From: an uncultured Geobacteraceae bacterium | Lineage (GTDB): Bacteria; Desulfobacterota; Desulfuromonadia; Geobacterales; Pseudopelobacteraceae | Reading direction: 5' to 3' | Assembly: GCA_903879825.1 (NCBI GenBank) | Contig: CAIRND010000628.1 | Coordinates: forward strand, 1 to 7,669 | Length of the DNA: 7,669 nt | The notes under the pieces: model-generated | The model's input: the letters and a program-made list of their open reading frames with translations, nothing else | What the model was told of the DNA's origin: nothing | The model's database searches: none | Shown here: piece after piece, positions 5,669-7,669 of the stretch | Position numbering within the stretch: position 1 is the first letter of the stretch | Layout of the letters: each line of letters opens with the position of its first letter | Program-made: the position numbers and the translations under genes

Positions 5669-5874
5669 AAAACCAGCGGATGAGGTGTGCGGGCGGAGTT
5701 TATATCGTTCCCACGCTCCAGCGTCCCGTAAAAGGAAGCGAGGCATGACAAAAAGCCGTAATTATTCCGGCGAGTCTGGGTTACTTGCTGTAAACCTGCA
5801 TAATCTTCGAGGGTCAGACCTACGCATTTGACAAAACTAGGCTAACCGCCTGCCATTTTTTTAAAAATTCTCCG
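5669..5874. other. Non-coding lead of the toxin-antitoxin cassette, with repeat fragments
   Basis: About 200 bp without a convincing gene. CGTTCCCACGCTCCAGCG (5706-5723) resembles one arm of a common dispersed palindromic repeat in proteobacteria, by recollection only; its partner arm is missing. A 28-codon ORF (5745-5831) has a GGAAGCGAGG-like site before its ATG but ends inside the GGGGTCAG-type repeat, so it is probably spurious or truncated. A T-run with AT-rich flank lies at about 5854-5868. Confidence 0.5.
5809..5836 (+). repeat. GGGGTCAG-type short repeat, subtype A copy 2
   Basis: GGGTCAGACCTACGCATTTG here is shared with 3412-3440, about 2.4 kb away on the same strand, and continues with ACAAAA against CCAAAG. 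It lies in the lead of the HigBA-like cassette, so the repeat has spread into at least two cassettes. Confidence 0.75.
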
Positions 5875-5909
5875 TTGCATTGACTGCGTCAATGACGTAT
5901 AGTCATCCC
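5875..5909 (+). promoter_or_regulatory. Promoter with palindromic operator for the HigBA-like operon
   Basis: The -10 box TATAGT (5898-5903) lies 17 bp after a weak -35 TTGCAT (5875-5880). A perfect palindrome CGTCAATGACG (5887-5897) fills the spacer up to the -10 box, and outer TGACT/AGTCA arms (5881-5885, 5901-5905) extend it asymmetrically. Antitoxins of this family bind such palindromes to repress their own operon, so this is the likely HigA-type operator. The -10 box is only 6 bp from the preferred ATG at 5910, implying a leaderless or nearly leaderless mRNA. Confidence 0.6.
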
Positions 5910-6230
5910 ATGGTCATTATCGAAACCCCCATATTTACCAAACAGCTTTTATCCAACCTATCGGACGAGGAATATCGTCTATTCCAGGCAACATTACTGG
6001 AGCGACCTGATGTTGGGAAAGTTATTCCCGGCGGCGGTGGACTCCGTAAAGTACGATGGGGCTTGGAAGGACGGGGCAAAAGCGGGGGCGCAAGAATAAT
6101 CTACTACTGGTTTACGGTGAGAGGTACTATTCTGCTGTTGTTCATGTATCCAAAAAACGTGCAGGAGAACCTTACACAAGACCAACTAAAACAACTCAAG
6201 AAGATCGTTGAGGAGGAATATCATGAATGA
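5910..6230 (+). CDS. RelE/HigB-superfamily toxin (HigB2-like)
   Basis: 106 aa. I chose ATG 5910, giving MVIIETPIFTKQLLSNLSDEE, because HigB2-like proteins begin this way. Upstream starts (ATG 5892 or the non-ATG start at 5880) would lie inside the promoter and operator. Seen: the RelE-type strand order with LRKVRWGLEGRGKSGGARIIYYW (45-67) and the LLLFMYPKNVQENLTQDQLKQLKKIVEEE tail (75-103), both hallmarks of the group. The K/R-rich centre supplies likely RNA-contact residues. Known: these toxins bind the ribosome and cut mRNA during translation, and the toxin gene precedes the antitoxin gene. The stop overlaps the antitoxin start (ATGAATGA). Such pairs are common in chromosomal integron arrays, where they stabilise cassettes; this one lies between two attC sites. 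No Shine-Dalgarno is visible for ATG 5910. Confidence 0.88.
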   Translation: MVIIETPIFTKQLLSNLSDEEYRLFQATLLERPDVGKVIPGGGGLRKVRWGLEGRGKSGGARIIYYWFTVRGTILLLFMYPKNVQENLTQDQLKQLKKIVEEEYHE

Positions 6231-6579
6231 TGAACTTTTTCAGGAACTGTTGGCAAGCGTGAAGCAAGGCGCAGAGATCATGAAAGGCACAATGCAGCCA
6301 TCTCGGTCTTTTGAATTTCCAGAAACTGAAGTACGCGCTTTACGTGAGCAGTTCGGTCTTTCACAGGATAAGTTTGCAGATCTTGTGGGAATCAGCGTAG
6401 GAACATTGAGAAACTGGGAGCAAGGCCGACGTAAACCAGAAGGCCCTGCACGTGTGCTTTTGCGAGTAGCATCCCGTCATCCAGAGGCACTTTTAGACAT
6501 CGGAAGGGAACAACCCAAACGAGCAGACCGCACACCATCGCACTCAACAAGACAAATTAAAAAGCATCGCGCCGCCTAA
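6223..6579 (+). CDS. HigA/NadS-like helix-turn-helix antitoxin
   Basis: 118 aa from ATG 6223, with a perfect AGGAGG at 6211-6216 and 6-nt spacing; the in-frame TTG at 6208 has no such support. It overlaps the toxin gene by 8 bp, so the two are translationally coupled. Seen: an N-terminal segment (1-33) that probably wraps the toxin, then a Cro/C1-type HTH at about 36-80 (VRALREQFGLSQDKFADLVG, then ISVGTLRNWEQGRRKPEG). The basic tail (98-118, KRADRT through KKHRAA) is longer than in many relatives and likely disordered. Known: HigA-type antitoxins neutralise the toxin and repress their own promoter by binding a palindrome. The candidate operator is at 5887-5897. The attC site 54 bp downstream ends the cassette. 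Confidence 0.9.
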   Translation: MNDELFQELLASVKQGAEIMKGTMQPSRSFEFPETEVRALREQFGLSQDKFADLVGISVGTLRNWEQGRRKPEGPARVLLRVASRHPEALLDIGREQPKRADRTPSHSTRQIKKHRAA

Positions 6580-6633
6580 ACCTCGCCTCCAGAATCAGAC
6601 ACCATGCACAAAGCAACACCGAGAAAACCGAAT

Positions 6634-6702
6634 ATCCAACTAACGGCAGCACCGGTCGGCGGGAAAAGCCCCCGCTAGCCGGTGTGCCTTATCACGTTGA
6701 AC
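6634..6702 (+). other. Integron attC recombination site 3
   Basis: R'' ATCCAAC (6634-6640) and R' GTTGAAC (6696-6702) both match consensus fully (RYYYAAC, GTTRRRY). GGCA-G-CACCGG (6645-6655) pairs with CCGGTGTGCC (6679-6688), with G6649 extrahelical. The tip GCGGG/CCCGC closes around AAAAGCC. The L'', L' and right spacer are base-for-base the same as in attC 1, and similarity also extends about 20 bp upstream of R''. This is the best of the three sites and ends the HigBA-like cassette. Confidence 0.87.
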
Positions 6703-6768
6703 GGAAAAAATGAACAAATTATTCATGGAAAAAACGGGACGTCCATTTTTCAGGCGCTTTAAATACAA

Positions 6769-6802
6769 AACGGGGAACCGCTGAAAAAGGCGGCTCCCCG
6801 TT
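6769..6802 (-). terminator. Strong hairpin, possible minus-strand terminator
   Basis: AACGGGGAACCGC (6769-6781) pairs with GCGGCTCCCCGTT (6790-6802) at 12 of 13 positions, with loop TGAAAAAG. Read on the minus strand the stem is followed by TTGTATTTAAAG, a weak U-rich tail; on the plus strand there is no T-run. It could also be a repeat relic or mRNA-end protector. Confidence 0.5.
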
Positions 6803-6849
6803 ATACTACTTTGTCGTTGTCTTTAAAATTCAGGCAGTATATTTTGGGC

Positions 6850-6906
6850 AATAAAAACCCCCGGGATCGTCACCGACTCAAGGTCGCGAGAGGATTTCTC
6901 CGGGGG
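6850..6906 (-). terminator. Two-tier hairpin with minus-strand T-run
   Basis: CCCCCGG (6858-6864) pairs with CCGGGGG (6900-6906), and an inner CGAC/GTCG hairpin sits between them. On the minus strand the stem is followed at once by TTTTTATT, the mark of an intrinsic terminator. No minus-strand gene lies upstream of it, so it may be a relic or part of a mobile repeat. On the plus strand it would be a 5'-UTR structure ending 33 nt before the Abi-like ATG. Confidence 0.5.
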
Positions 6907-6939
6907 CTGCACACAAAAAATAGCCATTGCGGGTGATAC

Positions 6940-7212
6940 ATGCAAGCAGATTTTTCTGATCAACTTCGCCGAGCAATCTCGCATGAACGCCTCGACGCCT
7001 ACCGTCAACGCGGCTCAAGCAGTGACGATGCGGAGTTGTTTGCCCACTACGCTTGGAACATGGCATTGTCGGAAAGCCTTTATACCCCGCTTAAATGCTT
7101 GGAAGTCAGTCTCAAAAAGCAGCATGAAGCCGCTTCGGCACAATTCAAAACAAATGCTTGGTGTGACCTGCCCGGAATACTCTCTCCGCAGGAAATCAAC
7201 AAAGCCCGGTAG
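6940..7212 (+). pseudogene. Abi-like protein gene, 3' end lost at a repeat insertion or deletion
   Basis: 90 codons from ATG 6940. Seen: a helical N-terminus with ISHERLDAYRQRGSSSDD, then HYAWNMALSESLYTPLKCLEVSLK and a short C-terminal part WCDLPGILSPQEINKAR. This matches, from memory, the start of Abi-family proteins, which are usually over 200 aa and continue after the I-x-K-A motif. Here the stop TAG (7210-7212) is supplied by the 76-bp repeat, which begins at 7209, and nothing of the remaining gene follows the repeat. The product would lack most of the domain, so I treat it as broken. Known: Abi genes act in abortive phage defence, though many family members are untested. The gene would belong to the DNA following attC 3. 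A functional short protein cannot be excluded. Confidence 0.6.
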
Positions 7213-7276
7213 GGTGGGCAAGTTTTATCTGCCCACGCGTTACAATGTTGAAGCCGGTGGGCAATAAAAGCCTGCC
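7209..7276. repeat. 76-bp palindromic repeat, copy 2, right end missing
   Basis: It matches 2344-2411 at 64 of 68 positions with no gaps. The left end GTAGGGTGGGCA (7209-7220) is perfect, but the last eight bases of the right terminal repeat are absent and the sequence turns into the rhuM leader (TGGAAAA). Loss of the right end together with the missing Abi gene tail points to one deletion after insertion. Confidence 0.85.
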
Positions 7277-7312
7277 TGGAAAAAATGTCTGTATGACAAG
7301 AGGATATGCAGC

Positions 7313-7669
7313 ATGACCGAATCCCAAATCATCCTCTACACCACTCCCGACGGTGACGTTAAAGTTGACACCGTACTACAGAATGAAACCATCTGGCTGA
7401 CCCAGACGGCGATGGCCGAGCTGTTTGGTGTCAATGTCCCGGCCATATCCAAGCACCTGTCCAACATCTATGAAGAAGGAGAACTGAGCCGAGAGGTAAC
7501 TGTTTCCAAAATGGAAACAGTTCAAAATGAGGGGGGACGGCAGGTCGCTCGCACCAAGGATTTTTACAATCTCGACACCATCATCGCCGTTGGCTATCGA
7601 GTCAACTCCAAGCGGGCCACCCAGTTTCGCATCTGGACTACCAGCATCCTGAAAGAATACATCATCAAA
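7313..7669 (+). CDS. RhuM-family protein (virulence RhuM-like), 3' end outside window
   Basis: The frame runs from ATG 7313 to the window end (119 codons) without a stop. AAGAGGA at about 7298-7304 is a fitting Shine-Dalgarno 8 nt upstream. Seen: the family start IILYTTPDGDVKVDTVLQNE (6-25), a helix-turn-helix-like WLTQTAMAELFGVNVPAISKHLSNI (28-52), then FYNLDTIIAVGYRVNSKRATQFRIWTTSILKEYI (85-118), the conserved RhuM core. Known: RhuM was named from a Salmonella pathogenicity island; relatives are widespread in genomic islands and some are fused to or paired with Fic/DOC domains. The function is not established, although a DNA-binding or toxin-related role is commonly suggested. Residues 61-82 form a variable insertion. 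It lies on the same strand after the Abi-like remnant and may have been its neighbour in a defence-type locus. Confidence 0.9.
   Translation, partial: MTESQIILYTTPDGDVKVDTVLQNETIWLTQTAMAELFGVNVPAISKHLSNIYEEGELSREVTVSKMETVQNEGGRQVARTKDFYNLDTIIAVGYRVNSKRATQFRIWTTSILKEYIIK

Larger units (their letters stand above)
6703..6939. other. Gap between attC 3 and the Abi-like remnant
   Basis: It holds a 24-codon ORF (6710-6784) starting 8 bp after the attC and rich in Lys, Arg and Phe. It has no good Shine-Dalgarno, and its stop codon lies in the loop of the hairpin at 6769-6802. Two hairpins (separate entries) fill most of the rest. No gene of normal size is supported on either strand; a minus-strand frame of 61 codons (6823-7008) overlaps the Abi-like gene and is probably a shadow. 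Confidence 0.45.

Noticed and set aside
6983..7267. 94-codon plus-strand frame running through the Abi-like remnant into the repeat
   Set aside because: It is in a different frame from the Abi-like motifs and ends in the repeat; it has no recognisable protein features.

Overview
The window appears to be bacterial accessory DNA, most likely from a proteobacterium or a member of Desulfobacterota. The evidence is a heme-copper oxidase subunit III, dense plus-strand genes with Shine-Dalgarno sites, and integron-type and REP-type repeats. I cannot name the organism. Almost every gene is on the plus strand.

Layout. (1) 1-456 is the 3' end of a respiratory oxidase subunit III gene, the only clear housekeeping gene. 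(2) 492-2342 encodes an AlbA_2 (Schlafen-type) plus GHKL ATPase-like regulator with an exact in-frame heptapeptide repeat. (3) 2343-2664 holds a 76-bp palindromic repeat and a possible gene remnant. (4) 2665-3321 is an AT-rich, HEPN-like hypothetical gene. (5) 3345-3516 holds three short GGGGTCAG-type repeats in front of an orphan PemK/MazF-fold toxin gene (3578-4000). (6) 4006-4150 looks like a free-standing small RNA gene with promoter, folded body and intrinsic terminator. (7) 4205-6702 contains three integron attC recombination sites (4205-4275, 5609-5668, 6634-6702). They delimit two complete gene cassettes, one carrying a GT1-type glycosyltransferase and one carrying a HigBA-like toxin-antitoxin pair. 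(8) 6703-7312 has two strong hairpins, an Abi-like gene cut off by a second, truncated copy of the 76-bp repeat, and a leader. (9) 7313-7669 is the start of a rhuM-family gene that runs off the window.

The main message is that 4205-6702 is part of an integron cassette array, or a CALIN (attC cluster without a visible integrase). The PemK gene and the candidate small RNA lie just upstream of the first attC, in the same orientation, so they probably belong to the preceding cassette. The gene content (two toxin systems, HEPN-like, Abi-like, RhuM, AlbA_2 regulator, glycosyltransferase) is typical of mobile defence and stress cargo. No integrase gene is visible in the window. All family assignments come from reading the protein sequences; no database search was run.
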